A stretch of DNA of 64,000 nucleotides from Blasia pusilla. Lineage: Eukaryota > Marchantiophyta > Marchantiopsida > Blasiales. Where the stretch lies: the NCBI GenBank assembly GCA_050084515.1, contig CM114275.1, forward strand, positions 24,304,001-24,368,000, given 5' to 3'. Every line of letters starts with the position of its first letter. Positions within the stretch are counted from its first letter, which is position 1. Position numbers and translations under genes: made by a program. The notes beneath the pieces are model-generated. The model saw only the letters and a program-made list of their open reading frames with translations. It was not told the DNA's origin and made no database searches. Below, piece after piece: positions 22,003-34,700 of the stretch.

Positions 22003-25000
22003 ATGGACGACAGGGAGGGCCCGGGCGATGTCGCACAAGCGGAGGAGGAGATGGAGTGGATGGAGACTGCCAACGGGAGTGCTTACAACAAGGCACTGCC
22101 GCAGGAGCTGCTGATGGAAATTATGAATCGTCTGAGCTCGCGCCCGCTCGCAGTGGCGGCGAGCGTGTGCCGTGGCTGGAGAATCGCGGCGATGGCCGTG
22201 AATTGCGTCCCTCGATTTCGCTCCGCTCTCTCGTCGCTTCCTGTGCTAGAGGTGAGCCATTTCATGCCTTCCTCTGGTGGCGGTTGATGTGAGTCGATTT
22301 TATGTGGATTTTGGGAGGCTCCGTATTCAGGGTTTGGGTTTCTCAACTTCTGGTCGTGGAATGGAGTCCAGGATGCTATGGATGCAGTGCTCGAGGACGT
22401 GCTGGCTGCTCCATTTGTGCCCGACTTCGCCATAATTTTCGTGGACTTCATGTTCGAACTTTCTGAAGTATCTGCACTGGTGGGTCCATCCGGGTGTTCC
22501 TTTCCTCGAATTTCTACCGATGTCGCAATGAGCTATATCGCTGTTTTTGGTGAATGGATTCATTATGGAACTACCGAGATGCCGACGCAATTCAAGCCTG
22601 GTCACGATCTCGTCTCAAGTTGGAAGTGTAGGGGTTGCAAGCTCCGCTCGAGCAACGCTTGAATGTTTAGATTCTTTAAGTTTGTGCGGATACGAACTCG
22701 CAACATTAAGGGTATAGCGACATTAGTCATTTCTGCGGAATCAGACTTTCAATCACCTTTCCTTCCATCATTATAGTTTATCAAATGTGTCTATAATTTT
22801 CTGTCGGAGAAATATTGATAGTGAGGACTTGAGTGACGAGTTGCCACTTTCACACAAATTCTTTTTGCCTAAAGAATCGTCAGAGTCGTGTTTTAAGTAA
22901 CTTTCTCGCTAGCAGTCTGTGCCATATTTATGTAAGCTTGAAAGTATCAACAGGGTTGTGATTTCACTCGGAGAATTTGTTCAGAAAGTTTGATCATCAA
23001 ATGCAGTTCGGCCAGTTTCTCACTCCCTAGCCGTTTGCACCTGTAGTTGAAGAGAAAGCTTCCGCAGAACCTTCCCCTGATAGCTTGCAAATCGGATGGG
23101 ATTGTGGGAGTGAGCGCTTCACGAGAGGTACTGAATGCTCCGATGACTTGATTACCTCAATGAGTTGCCACTCCTCGTTTTTGTCCCATGTGATCTTCTG
23201 AGTATGTTATTACAGTGGAAGTACCTCGTTGCATGATGTTACTAGTTTTAGCACCTTACCTGATGTTCTAACAAAGAAGTGTCAGTATCATTGGGGAACA
23301 TCCACGATGAATAGCTGTATGACCTTGACCAATTTACCCAAAACGAGATCATTCATGGTTTGTGTTGTCTGCTGTCTGATCAGAGTCTTGCGAGTTCTCA
23401 TGAACCAGGATGGTGCCAACATGGTATTGTTCTGTCAGTTGGGCGCTTCCCTGGAGTGAATGTCAAAGCTCTTAAGCTACACAACTCTCTGTCAGTAAGC
23501 AGTCAAACTTTGCAATCCATAGAAGTTAGTCACCAGTCTTGGCTTTCTGTGTACTGATAGTTCTGATTACTTGTGTCGGTATTGGAAATTTATTTATGCC
23601 AGACATCCTAGGAGGACGGCTCTTACATCTGTATTATTTTGTTCCGTTTGACAGTTTGTCTCTGTACCCTGGTAAGATGCATTACGTCGGAATAAATTCT
23701 AAACCTAGTAGGTCAATAATCAGACACGAATTCTTACCAGTGTGAGGGTCGAAAGAATGACCATAGGTTTTGTTATGTGCTAGGTCGAGGATGTGAAAGC
23801 TTTTGTGGCTGCAGCTAGCGCCACACCTGATACAGGACATGGACTACAACCTCCTCTGGCAATTTTGCTCTTGGGTGTAAGCTATGAGATTGCTCCAAAT
23901 TTTGTCTGCTTTCTTGCAGTATTGTTTGTATATTCGATTATTTATCCATTCCCGTGGCTCCTTAATCTGTCGTCTTGAGCCATTATCTAGGAATTTTCAA
24001 CTTGTAATATTTCTAAAAACTTTAAGGATAGAAGCGTTTTGAAATCATGTCTAACATTGGTAATTTTTGTCGTGTATGTTTGTGCATGGTTACAACAGGA
24101 TCCGGCTGCTGATACAGGAAAGCTGTTTGAAGCACTAGGTGAATGAGTTTTGAACTTCTTCTGTTATATCCTTCTCATCAACTCCAGATTCTGAGTTGTG
24201 CCAAATCTGTATAGCAGTTCATGATATGGGCACTATTTAATATTGACCAGAAGATTCTCTTGTCATTAATGTTTCCCACATTGGATAATCTAGTAAAGGT
24301 GGAGTGAAACACCTTAGAGGATCTGGAGCTTTTGATCCTCAAGCATCTCCATTGAATGGGCTTCCAAGGAAGTCTGACACATTTCAAGTGCATCTCAGAT
24401 AGGGCTTATGGTGGGAAGTCGATCATCGGGGGTGGTCTAGCTGGTTGTGAGGATCAGGAGGAAAGGTTTCTCCTCGTTCACTCTGCAGAAAACATACATA
24501 CTCTGGAGGAGAATATCAAGAAGGCAAATGGGGAGCTCCAACAAACTCTAAAACGAGTTGCGGCTCAAAATGGTGAAACTGGCCATGATTTTGTTGCATT
24601 GGTCCTCTCAGAATGCGGGAGCTCTTCCAGTGGTATTCTATCTCGCCTAAAGCTTTGTTTATCTATGTGAGCACCTGAAATTGATACTCTCATTCTTCAT
24701 GGATTAGGGCTCGGGAATGTAAGTTTTGAGCTTGTTCTTGCAAGTTGTGAAGTCCGTCACGTTTTCAGGGTTCCTTTTTAGTCAGAAATAGGAACAGAAT
24801 CAAGTTTGAAGTTCTCCTGGGGGGAAAAAGTCGGTGAAGAATGCCTATCCTCCAATGTTGATGGCGTGTGCAGGTTGGCTTGGCTTTGTTGTACAAACTG
24901 AAGAGATCCTCCTTTTATGCATGTCTTTGTCAATATTTGGCTTTGGGAATCCTTCAGACTACTCTCATGAGTCCTAACTTTTACTCAATCGACATGGAGG

Positions 25001-26690
25001 GGCTTTTGATAGATGTTCCTGGAAGGCACTTGTCTTGGCTGCTGGGATTGTGCACCACGAACTTCCTTGCAGTCAGTTCTTAGTGTTGCAGTATGGCAAA
25101 ACTACATCAAGACTCTGTTGTTCATTTTGACTCCAATCAGTGGTTTATTTGCTGCATTGTGATTTGTTTGTGTTGCCATAACTTTCTGCAGATGGAAGTA
25201 CAGTGCAGTGCGGTGTTGCTGCAGCAGGAGCTCTGAAAGGAGTAGGTCCTGTGTATAAGGTCGTTTCAACCAAAGTGTACAATGAACATGTCATTTGCAC
25301 TGATGACCGTGCGGTCTGCAACGAAAGACTCTGCACCCAGATTACTTGTGAGAGAGAAGGGGAGATTATGGATGGTGAACGGGTCATCGAAGACGTTGTG
25401 AGTCAGGTGGTCTATCGTCTCTTTGCTTTGCTTTCCTGGTCATCTAACAATAAAAGGTGGGGAGTTCGGGACCTGAAGTTATATAAACTAGTTTTGCCCC
25501 CTTTAAGAGGGTAAAATCGAAGTGATTGTGATACAAACTAGAAATGGGACGGGAGTGGGGTAAGGCATCTGAAAATCTGCAGTTGGCATGATTTTACTAC
25601 ATATGGCATGATTTTAGTGGGCATGTCAAGAGTTGTAGCAACAGAGCCCAGAATCCATTTTGAGGCTCATGGTAGGGTTATAAGTGGCATATATTAAGAC
25701 TTTGCCTAGTTCTTGCTTTGTGATTCAAGTGCCAGCAAGATAATAATGGTTGCATTCATGGGGTTTCCTCCAGATAAATGCCATGGGTGAGGCACCGTAT
25801 CACATTGGAATTTTCCGAGAACGCAAAAATCCCCGCCAACAACACTTTTCCGTCCATGAGGTGATAGGGTGAGTGCAGTTGGATCAAAGATGGGCCTTCT
25901 TTCACGCAGCTGGCAGCTAGTTGGGTACGCATAGAGTGAAGTCTTTGAAAACGCCCATGTGCAGAGGAGGAAGATACTTCTAAGCAGAGTTTTTGAGCAG
26001 AACTTTGGCTTCCGAGGTTTACAGGTTGTTGGTAATAGTGCTTCAGTCAGATGGTTAACTCGAGAGTTTTGCTTCATCGCAATGGGGATCTTTATGTTAT
26101 CTGGTAAAAGCTGCTGTGAGAAAACTGATCCCTGAGTATTACAGGTTGTTGGGTTTGTTCTGGTACTTATCGAGCGCTTCTGACTTAGTTTGTGCAGGGT
26201 CAGTGATCGGCTTTACATCAGTGGCAATGGCGTGAGAACAAGAGACTCTTTCCGCTTCTATCAAGCAGATCTATCCGGTGCCCATGAGTCGTTCACTCAG
26301 ACACTTTCGTCTCTGGCTAATCAGGTGGATGTGGGCAGTGGTGGAAAGTTTGTAAGCAACCATCGCGAGGCCAGAGCAGCAGCAGCCCAAGATCCGCTCT
26401 CGAGAAGGCCACTTAGAAAGCGAATTATTGGTGGGCTGACGTTCCGCAGTGTTGTGCGGTCGCGGCGTGATTACTACGACTTTTGTGAAGAGCCGCATTT
26501 GGAAGCTTGTGACGAGAAGCCTCCAGATGCCTCGATGGCAGGAATGTATTCTCTTTCGGAATTCGGGCCGCCGGCATTTCTGTCCGGGGGTGAGGATGTA
26601 GAGCGCGAGAAGACACAGGGGAGGCTTCTAGAGAACTTTCTCAGCACAGTCTGTCTCCTCTTCTACACTGAGACCCTAGACGAAGTTTAG
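22003..26690 (+). CDS. F-box and FIST C-terminal domain protein, 10 exons
   Basis: Exons fitted by hand with GT..AG borders and matching phase: 22003-22251, 22372-22479, 23047-23127, 23384-23494, 23784-23876, 24099-24138, 24369-24632, 25192-25397, 25774-25868 and 26198-26690. Together they give 579 residues. Residues about 30-80 are an F-box (LPQELLMEIMNRL then VAASVCRGWR), which would bind SKP1 of an SCF ubiquitin ligase. The rest follows the FIST/FIST_C layout of Arabidopsis At5g63520-type proteins. It has HGIVLSVGRFPGVNVKAL, an IIGGGLAG segment, GEIMDGERVIEDV, the HIGIFRERK block, and YISGNGVRTRDSFRFY near the C-terminus. FIST is a small-ligand sensory domain in prokaryotes, and its plant role is unknown to me. 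The ATG at 22003 is directly preceded by an in-frame TAG. The least certain borders are those of the sixth and seventh exons. Confidence 0.82.
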
Positions 26691-28240
26691 ACAGCTCTCA
26701 CTGTTCTTTCTCCCTCGTTCACGAAGGTGTGGGGTCTACGGCCGTGAGGGTGCAAAAGGTGCTACTCAGTGAGCAGCACACACACACACTCTCTCTCTCC
26801 CCTTTTTCAAAAAGTGAATCAATTGTACTGTAAATATTTCTCGAAATCTGGTGGATAAAAGTTGCTGCCGCTGTTGGTATGCCAGGCTTTGATAAAAGTG
26901 GTTCGAGTTTTGTTCCAGGGATGAGCACGTGTTTCCGTCGTCTCTCTGTCTCTCTCGATGAATGGTATGCTAATGAGCCCCAGGATCGTGCTCTCGATAG
27001 AAAGAATAGTGCGATTCCATAGAGTCCGACGAGACGATTCCAGTCGAGGCGATGCCTTTTCCAACGTGTTGGCTCATCGAAAGCCGAGGCATTACGACTT
27101 TGTTGGAACAGTGTCCTTTCCAGTGGCCGAATTGGCATCGAGTCATGGCACGATCGATCCATTCGCTCATCGAAGCCGCCGCGATGTGCACCCCAGGGAT
27201 CTCGAAGGATTCCTTTCACTTCGACCCCTGTCCCGATTCCCGACGATCGTGGGAAAAAAAAGTCATGACCCTCAGGTTTCAGGAATCAAGATCCAATCCT
27301 CCTCCTCCAGTTTTCCTTACCTCCGAGCGGTACGTAGCAAATCATTGGCCCCGTCCTTCTTCCCTCCTCCGCCGCGCCCGGCAAGTCGATTCGCTACGCA
27401 TCATCCTGTGCAGACAAACGTTCAGCTGCGGGAGCAGAGCAGTTCCAGAGAATTTCCCCTGAGCACATCAAGACTCGGACTCCCATCGCTCCTCACCCTG
27501 AGCGAACGGCCGCGGGAGGAGAACAGTTCCGCGAGCACTCAGCACTCGAGCGCCATCGTGAGCAAACGACCGAAGGAGGCGAGCGGTTCCGGAGAAGTCC
27601 CCGTGAAGATACCGCGTAAGGAGGTAAGGAGATCATAGCGTCCGCCCACCGACCCAACCAGTCACCGATCTCGGCAGACGAGCGCATCTTTTTCTTCTTT
27701 CCGTCCACGCAGAACGCTCGGAAGCCCTAAACCTAAACGGACACGTACCCTTCGCGTTCGTCACTCCCGGCCACGCAGTAAATCTCGACGAGTCGAAATG
27801 CACTTCTCCGGGCTAGACTTTCCCGACGAAGTAAAGCAAAAGCTCCCGGGAAGACGTAAGAGCAACGAACCACCGGAGCCACTTCCACGTCCACTCCAAC
27901 AGCGTCGCATAATTGCGCGCGACTCAAAGGACGTCCGCACGTTCTTCTTGCACTCCCTCCCCCTGAAACCCAAACGCGAAAGATCGCAATCCCCAGGTGC
28001 TCCGTCTTTCCGTCCGTCCGTCCGTTTTTGCCATGCGCATACCTCGGCGGCTCGGCCCTCGTGCGAAGACATGAGCCATCCGACCGACAGACAGACACAG
28101 AGAGAGTGGGCTTCTGTCCGAGAAGCATGCGATGCACACACGTCGCGTATTCGGAGGCCCACGTATATTTCTTTCCGCCCCTATTTTTACGCCAAAAAAT
28201 CCAAAAAGTCCTCGTAACGGGAAAATACTTGTTTAGTCAG
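26691..28240. other. CpG-rich spacer downstream of the F-box/FIST gene
   Basis: GC and CpG are raised from about 27,000 to 28,200, unlike the AT-rich flanks. This produces long chance open frames on both strands (for example 26958-27638 + and 27761-28162 -), none with a recognisable domain. A degenerate 60-bp tandem repeat lies at about 27,490-27,600 with a weaker copy from 27,426. It may be an unannotated promoter or first-exon region, but I cannot support a gene. Confidence 0.4.
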
Positions 28241-30830
28241 TCCGATTGTGTCAAGAAAAAGGGTTCTTGCTTTGCTCATCAACAAGCTACCCCTTTGGTA
28301 ATTAGTATGGATTATTTTTACGTATGCACATGATTAAAAAGATTAAAAAAAATCTTTCTATCCTTATTATTAAGAGATTTGTATGTTGTCCACTAGCATG
28401 CATCATAAAGAGATGTTTGCAAATCAAGAAACTGTTCTATGGAACATCCACTTTATTATAATAACAAACCTCAAAAGAAGACAAAGAAAGGTAATAATTT
28501 GGTCACTTGTTTGTTGGTGTCATCATATGTGATAAATAAAATAGGCAGCAAGAAATATATAAGATAGAAAACTCTCTTTGAGTTGAGTAACTTGTGTTAA
28601 TCTCTATGATTAATTTAGTCTATGTGGATTAAAGGAGTACCTTACTAGTTCTTTAGAATAACTTAACATAATTTTCAAATATTCCATGACTTCAATTTTC
28701 AAATGGAAAAAGTTCAAGTCCTTCCTCCCCTTTCATAGTTTGAAAAACATTTCACCTTTGATTTTGAAAATTTTAGTTTCCTTCTTCATTATGAAATGAT
28801 TAGAGCGAATATTAGTATTTGTATGCCCATGTGATGCATCTAGGTACTAGGAAAATGGATGAAAAAAGGTACGCATGTAGGAGACAACAAACCTACTTTG
28901 AAAATTTTCCTACATCAGATATAAAAACCGCCATCCATAAGTTCCATTTTCATTTCCACATTTAAAAAAAGAGTGATTATGATAATAATCGTGCTTCCTA
29001 TCTCATTAGCTTGACTTGTGACTCATTTAAAATGATTCCTTTCAAATCATGTCGTTATGATTTCAAATATCTCTTGGCAAGTAAATCATGGTTGTATGCA
29101 TTTTTTTATTCCCCACATGAGCATCCTCTCTCCTTTCATTATTATTTCACTTTTTATAAACTCCCTTCAACATTCTAGCTTCTTATTTTTATCGTTATGC
29201 AATGACTTTCTTTTCTGCATTCATTCACACTATTAGCAATGGTACCACTACAAAATGCAATGGTACTACAATTCCATCGTAGCGAATTAATCATGCCAAG
29301 TATAAGTGCCAAGAATGGAAATGCTTTGTAAATCTGGCAAGTACAAATTGAGAAAACTATTTCAAAAAAAAGAACAAAAGATGAAAAAAAAATTTCTTCG
29401 TGAAAAATTTAAAATTCAGGCGTTTGTGACACGGTGTTTTTCTCTCTTGAATGTTTTGAGAATTTCCCAAATTTGGAATTGCGTACATATTTGAAGTGAA
29501 TTTTGCACTTACCACAAGACTAATATCATGATTATTCATTTGATAGTTATACATGCTATGGGCCTACCGGATGAAAAAAGGAAGATTCTTAAGTAGTGAT
29601 GGGGATTTTTTTTCGTTGGAGCCATACATTTCCCCCATTGACGGTTAAATATGGTAATTCCCATGTTTAGATAATCTATACAAAGAAATACCTCATTTTC
29701 GGCCAATTTATTTTCATCGATTTGAAATAAAGCGGAAATTTATGACTTTGACTAGCTAGGTTTACTTGTAACATGGATTTCTTTGAACACCAATAGTAAT
29801 GTGAATACCCAAATTTCCACAGAGCGATTTCCCAAGTATCAACATCATTCATTGCAATTCGGGATGCTCGTGTTTGCCTCGAGATCCCAAAATTTGTGAA
29901 GATGCGGAATGGTTTCTGAAAAATTTATGGAAACCATTCCACAAGTGCCACCACTCCGATGGTCGTAGGCCCGCGACCATCCGAAGACAAATACATCCAC
30001 CGAGCCAATTTCCCAGAATATCCACCACATCTATATTATGATTTAGTTCCATTTTATAAAATTATTTAATCTCCTAACCCTCCTCGGGACTTTAATTTAA
30101 AAGTAAAAGTGTAACCAAATATGAAAAAGTGTTAGGAAAATTAGCAAGATTTCAAAATTTGACATGAATTTTATTTCAAGCAATGATTTTGTTCCTCTAG
30201 GGTATGTTATAAGGTCTCAACCCCAAACGATGCTTAGATTACGTACATACTATCATAGTTTCATTTCTCATATAATTTGTCTTAAAAGGTTTTCCTGCCC
30301 AGATACCGTATGTCAAATATCAAAATTAACAAATGTATTCTAATAAGAAAAAATAGATAAATGACACAAATACGACATACTCGATACGAAAGCTGGTTCG
30401 AGCGATGCGATGGATATCTGACGGTCCACACTGCTACTTATTATCGCCGGTATGCGTTGAGGAGACACGTAGCAGGTCGTTGCGGGAAAGCCACCTATTA
30501 TGGCGGATTTTCCCACAGTCCAATTAGCGATGTCGTAGTAGTAATAATAGAGTTGAGCTTTGCTTAGTCAACCCTCTCTCGCTAATCCGGGTAGGCTCCA
30601 CCAACTGTGGGCAGCTTACCATGAGATGATGAGAGTAACGGCTCGCACGCTCCAACTCTGTACGCTTGGCGGAACGCGGAGGGTCGGATACCGGGACAAT
30701 TCCGGTAGGGTTTGTCGGCTTTACTCTCGGAGACGTTCACTTTCACCTGCAGGTGACTCAGGTAGGGGAGCTGGGGCCTGGACCTTGATACGGTTAGCTC
30801 CACTTCATTGTCTTAGTTTTCACCGGAGAG
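28241..30830. other. AT-rich spacer with two close hairpins
   Basis: No gene is recognised. Two perfect inverted repeats lie close together. The first is GGAATGGTTT at 29906-29915 with AAACCATTCC at 29931-29940. The second is GATGGTCG at 29958-29965 with CGACCATC at 29974-29981. Nothing else stands out. Confidence 0.5.
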
Positions 30831-30835
30831 TCCAA

Positions 30836-31010
30836 GAAAACAAATGTTCAGGGTTTTTACAATTACTTCAGATGTTTCTGCAACCAAAGTTTTGAGAAAA
30901 CAAATGGTGACTTCCATGGATGTAACCCAACCGTTATGTGCACCCAAAACTTGTGAGAAGAAGAACCTGGCGACTTGCATGGTTGCAACCCAACCGTTAT
31001 GCTGGGGTGT
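30836..31010 (+). repeat. Degenerate minisatellite, about 60-bp period, three units
   Basis: Units begin near 30836, 30896 and 30957 with AGAAAACAAATG or a diverged form of it. Units 2 and 3 share GACTT.CATGG.TG.AACCCA and then ACCGTTATG. The array lies about 760 bp beyond the stop codon of the helicase gene on the opposite strand. Confidence 0.6.
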
Positions 31011-31765
31011 ATCATTATGGCCGAAGGCATGCCATAGGTGGTGAGTTCCCATTGGGATTTGGGTAGAGCTACAAACCGAGATGGGCTTGCAATGAGGCCT
31101 TCCTCGATGTGATGAATCAGTCCGCTTGGGATTGACGAGCACCCGTGAGTATTGAGCCCGTCGTCATCTTGGCTTCAAGATTGCATCTAAGAATGCTCAA
31201 CTGCTAGCAAGTTGTCACTGAGACTGTCCACTTGCCGTCTTGGTTTCAAAGCTGCATATACGAATTCTTAACCAAATCTCTCCACCTTGATGAATATTGT
31301 GTGATCAGATGTGTTTCAAAGGTGACCGATCTTCGTCTTTGCCAGATTCACCTCCTAGTTTCATGCGTTTTTCGGTATGAAATGGGACAGCCGCCTTCAC
31401 AGGCAACAAAGATGGTACTCCTCTTACTGAGAGACTATGCCCACTCTGTACAGTGAGAATTCCGCATTGATGGTTATGCACAATTAAGAAACCTCTTTAT
31501 GGTTATGTACAGTAAGAGATCTAATATTGAAAATCTTTCCCAATCTATGGAGGCAATCTGTAACTAAGAAATATCTGAGGTTCTCTGCGGTATAATCAGA
31601 GGAGGCAAAATTGGAGTATGTGGAATGTTGAAACAATAAAATATCTCAGCCTCTATGATACAAAACCTGATGGGAAGAAATTTCAGATCTTCCCACTCCT
31701 AACTAGCCCACTGCAATTTATTGTTCAATACTATCTAAACAGCAATTGAATTGTAATGTGATTCC

Positions 31766-34700
31766 CTACTTCCTCTTCTTGTGCACCATTGATGCTTTTT
31801 TGAAAGGCTTTTTAGGCCTTTTTCCCCAGATTTTTTCACCATTGGACTTCTCTGACGACCTAATATCCTGCTTTGGTTGTCTGCCAGAACTTCCTGCATA
31901 TGAAGTTCCATTTCCATTGCTAGACTTGCGCTGCTTGTCTGAAGATGTTTGCTTTTTTTCTGTTGCGATGACATCCTCATCAGCCTCAATGGCCTTATCA
32001 AACTCTGCATCAGTTATAAGGCCTTTCTTCAATTTCTTCAGCAACCTGTAGTCATTCTCCATGTCATCATCATCCTTCCTCTCTTGGGTGGCTCTTCGCC
32101 TCTTGCTGTCTTTCTTCCTCTCTTGCTGCGAGGCCACATAATCAGGTCTTTTACCTTCATGACGTTCTGCCTCACGACGCTCTCCTTTCAACTGCTGTTT
32201 CACAACCAGGTTTTTCATCCGCTGCTTTTCTCGAGCTTTGTCTCTGCAAAAGACAAGCACAGACCGAAGTTCTCAAATCAGAAAAAAACCTTCAGGGTTC
32301 CGATGAAATCTCTTCATTGCAGGATGAAATTACACGATTTCACAACTGCATAAATGACTAAAAAGTCAGGAGCAACCAAACCACGGAATAATGCGCTTTG
32401 ATGCACCTAAATTGAGGCACAGAAGTTGTGACAAACTGCTTAATTTAAGAGTGAGAAGCTAAATACTAAGTCAATAAAGAGTAAATTGGCTCTGTGCTTG
32501 GATGATGGACAGGAGTCCCTCAGTGAACCAGGGACTGGTTGACATAGCCTCACTAAGACTTCCTAAGCGAGTCAGAAATCTTACTTGTATTTGATGGTTG
32601 AGAGATCCACCACACCCTCCATGGGCACAAAATGCTCAGCTGTAAGTACACCTCGCCTGAGCTCAGGCATGGCTGGCAACTGTAACAATCCATAGCCCAT
32701 TGCCACCCTACCTAGCTCCAGCTGCTTCCATCTGATCAACAGTAGAAAACTTGTCAATTGGCATGGCCAATGTGTCAAGTCTTAGAAGGTTGTGACAAAG
32801 GGCAAATCAAGATCTGTAAGCTATTCAACAATTAGCTTTACCGGAATATATATGTGCATTGATGTTCTTTGTAAGCACGTATGTAAGAGACAAATGCTTT
32901 AAGCCCTTTCTCCATCACATCTCGATCCTCCTGAGCTGCTGCACGTAACTGCAATGTCCATTGCTCAGTTGGTTGCAAATTGTGGAGGCTAACAGAAATG
33001 AGAAAACATTTTCCATTTTAATGCAATGTCATCTTCATGGAAATGGATAGAGAACTCTTTTCATGAAGTTTGAATAGTAAGACGCATCCTGTGTGGATGG
33101 ACAAGTCAAAACTTACCAGGGGCACTATTTCTAGACTAATCTCAGCAAGAGGGAGCTCCTCTATTGGCACTCGCCGAATACGCAGAAACTCTACATAAGA
33201 ATCTTCCTGCACAAACATCAATGACATTCCACTAAGATTAATGCGCAAGAATGACACTTGAAACGTTCAATAACGGCTGCACACTGGACACAAGGGCTTT
33301 GCTATGTCCTGGATGGATTTCCAAAGACACACATGAGATATTACTAACCTTAGGTAGAAGATACACAAGGGCGTTGCCAGAACGCCCCATTCGAGCTGTG
33401 CGCCCCACTCGATGTACAAAGACATTTGGATCTTGAGGTGGATCATACTGTTAAATCCATCATATTCATCAAATCAGAATCACTTGTCTGAACATACTGC
33501 TAAAATCCTACCATATTCACACCATATCTTACGTATTTTAATTTTTGGCCTTGATGGAGAAGTAAGAGCTTTTCAACACTTTATGCAATATTAGGTCATT
33601 ACTTTATGCAATATAAGGTCATTGCATCCTTGATCAGTAACCCCAAACTCTAACCACAAACGCTTGGCTAGAAAACACACCTGAATGATCCAATCTACAC
33701 CTGGAATGTCTAGACCCCGCGCAGCAACATCCGTGCAGAAAAGAATACAAGCCTCCATTTCAGAGAAAGTGGCCAGGGCCTTCTCGCGTGCTACCTGGGT
33801 AAGAACAGAGTTTCAATTTAAGGCTTCCCTCTCAATCATGGCGAGAAGTCTTTTTTCTTCTAGTCGCCAATTTCTTCCTTACATTGTAGTAGGATGAGGA
33901 AGAAAAGAGAGACTATTCAAAAATCATGCGACACTGACCAATCTCACATGATATCGATACCATTTTTTACATCCAACTACATCCTGGGCCCAGCATCTCC
34001 ATACGTATGGGGCTTCTTCAAACATCATCCATTCCTGGCTACACTGTTGTTAATATTCCAAGAAAATATCATCACCAAGTCAACCAGTTACATATGTACT
34101 ATTTGACCAACAAGTTCTCTGTTGTAAACAGTGTTGAGGTCCGAGAAAACAAACCTGCTTCATCTTTCCATGGAGAGAGATTATTGAAAGCGCCTTCACT
34201 TCCTTCACTTGAGGGAGAACAGTTCCCCAATAGTCCACACAAGCACATGTCATAAAGTATCTGTTGAAACATTGAAAAATACATTGAAGACTTCATTAAG
34301 GGCCAACCAGACCCTTCCAAGCAAATCACAACGGATTGGCACAGGAATAGTACTATCTTAACTGCAAATAAGCAGGCCAACTCTCAATTTTCCTGATGCA
34401 TGAAGAGAAAATATGCAGGCCTGAGTTGCTGAGGCTTACACAATAATTTTCTTAGAAGCATGCTCGATCAGGAAGTTAACCAACTGTGAAGGTTTCTCAT
34501 CAGCTTCGACCATTGAAAACTAGGCTTATCAAACACACAAAGGAAATTCAGATAATGAGAAAACCATGTACAGCACAGAAGATGAGGGCAAGAGTGACTC
34601 ATCAAAACTGACATCAAATTTCCAGCACTGCCTAAGAACTTTTTCATATTCACAACAATGCACAGAAACACTCATCCACTTCAGAATTAGACAGTTCTCC

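Noticed and set aside
26958-27638. 226-residue open frame on the + strand
   Set aside because: Low-complexity Ser/Arg/Pro composition, overlapping long frames on the other strand, no domain, and it lies in a CpG-rich stretch where stop codons are rare by chance.
27733-28162. Overlapping 134- and 133-residue frames on the - strand
   Set aside because: Two frames over the same DNA plus a 139-residue frame on the + strand, none with a known motif. Consistent with CpG-rich chance frames.
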